Made by a program: the position numbers and the translations under genes | Notes under the pieces: model-generated | Databases searched by the model: none | What the model was told of the DNA's origin: nothing | Seen by the model: only the letters and a program-made list of their open reading frames with translations | Part shown: positions 63,711-64,000 of the stretch, piece by piece | How positions within the stretch are numbered: position 1 is the first letter of the stretch | Layout: each line of letters starts with the position of its first letter | NCBI GenBank assembly: GCA_013306675.1 | Contig: JABLUY010000069.1 | Span: 84,000 to 147,999, forward strand | Length of the DNA: 64,000 nucleotides | DNA from: Thraustochytrium sp. TN22 | Taxonomy: Eukaryota > Sar > Bigyra > Thraustochytrida > Thraustochytriidae | Reading direction: 5' to 3'

Positions 63711-64000
63711 ATGGATGACTGGGTGCGCGCAGCCGTGGAGGATGCCATCCGCAAGATTGAAAATGGCGCGAAGGAGCTCTCGTAGGTGGTCGAAACCGCG
63801 GCCAGCTCGTCAGACACGGCGGGCCTGTTTCGTAGCAGCCAGCCACAGGGCGCTTGGACGATACGTGCAGTCTGGCCTGGCCTGGCCTGGCCTGGAGGAT
63901 CATGTCAAGCTGATGTCGCGCCTTGCCAAAACGCAGCCTTCAATACAAAAACATCGGCGACGCGGGCGCTGAAGCGCTGGCGCGAGCGCTGGAGAGCGGC
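63711..64000 (+). CDS. leucine-rich-repeat (ribonuclease-inhibitor type) protein, 5' end only
   Basis: Join of 63711..63781 and 63937..64000, cut by the window edge. The 155-nt intron has a GTAGGT donor, a CTGAT branch-like site and an ACGCAG acceptor. Exon 1 codes MDDWVRAAVEDAIRKIENGA then KEL. Joined in phase, exon 2 continues SLQYKNIGDAGAEALARALE then SG. That is a textbook RI-type repeat (L.L..N.IGdaGa.aLA.aL), and the exon 1 end (KIENGAKEL) is the usual lead-in to its first repeat. Role cannot be predicted from 45 residues; such proteins are usually interaction scaffolds. The start codon is the best available but could be an internal Met, because CACAG precedes it and could act as an acceptor. 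Confidence 0.78.

Noticed and set aside
1-64000. tRNA, rRNA or other structural RNA genes
   Set aside because: I looked for B-box-like GGTTCGA motifs and cloverleaf arms in the gaps and saw none. The only GGATTTGAATC-like match (about 23612) lies inside the cyclase catalytic coding sequence. A tRNAscan/Infernal run would be decisive.

Overview
This window is nuclear DNA from a GC-rich, gene-dense, intron-poor eukaryotic microbe, most likely a protist. It encodes a mitochondrial small-ribosomal protein, a small TIM chaperone, an AP-3 subunit, CKS1, UBL5/Hub1, a kinesin, NOC3, a tetraspanin and a scramblase. No plastid, bacterial or viral gene was seen. Most genes are single long exons. At least five genes are spliced, with short introns (82-181 nt), GTAGGT or GTACGT donors and CAG acceptors. 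A stramenopile such as a thraustochytrid or pelagophyte would fit the GC content, intron scarcity and selenocysteine use, but that is inference.

Layout, left to right. An NRPS-like A-T-R-SDR enzyme (+, 0.2-4.1 kb). A three-exon CKS1 (-, 4.9-5.4 kb). A mitochondrial mS33-like protein (+, 6.6-7.1 kb). A giant RME-8/DNAJC13 homologue whose J domain has lost its HPD loop (-, 7.4-14.0 kb). A degenerate phosphotriesterase-like protein with a Cys4 tail (-, 14.6-16.0 kb). An unrecognised protein with a duplicated domain of about 210 residues (-, 16.3-18.4 kb). TIM9 (+, 19.3 kb). A probable DNA-damage scaffold with TQ cluster, SUMO-interacting motif and PIP-like tail (-, 19.9-21.8 kb), divergent from an ARF-like GTPase (+, 22.1-22.6 kb). 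A GAF-containing class III nucleotide cyclase with a spliced last exon (-, 23.0-25.9 kb). A triple-DUF707 membrane protein (+, 28.0-31.2 kb). A HEATR5/SWEETIE-type HEAT protein (-, 32.3-40.1 kb). A scramblase (+), a TruA-type pseudouridine synthase (-) and a tetraspanin (-). A His-rich thioredoxin-like protein (+, 47.0-48.2 kb) whose 3' end is followed by two degenerate copies of itself. Two-exon AP-3 mu (-) divergent from two-exon UBL5 (+). An O-fucosyltransferase-like protein (-) divergent from a kinesin with C-terminal ankyrin repeats (+, 52.8-59.0 kb). NOC3 (+, 59.3-61.6 kb). A small selenoprotein (-, 62.1-62.4 kb). The 5' end of a leucine-rich-repeat gene (+, from 63.7 kb).

The most striking find is the selenoprotein. 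A 92-residue reading frame contains one in-frame TGA in a WSFN-U-DG context, and a textbook type II SECIS element lies in the same-strand 3' UTR about 155 nt after the TAA stop. The fold pattern resembles the Rdx/SelW-T-H family, but the redox motif would be SxxU rather than CxxU.

The genes do not form a pathway. Shared themes are endomembrane traffic (RME-8, HEATR5, AP-3, ARL, scramblase, tetraspanin), RNA and ribosome biology (NOC3, pseudouridine synthase, UBL5, mS33) and cell-cycle or genome maintenance (CKS1, the TQ/PIP protein). Several divergent pairs share promoters of about 270-340 bp.
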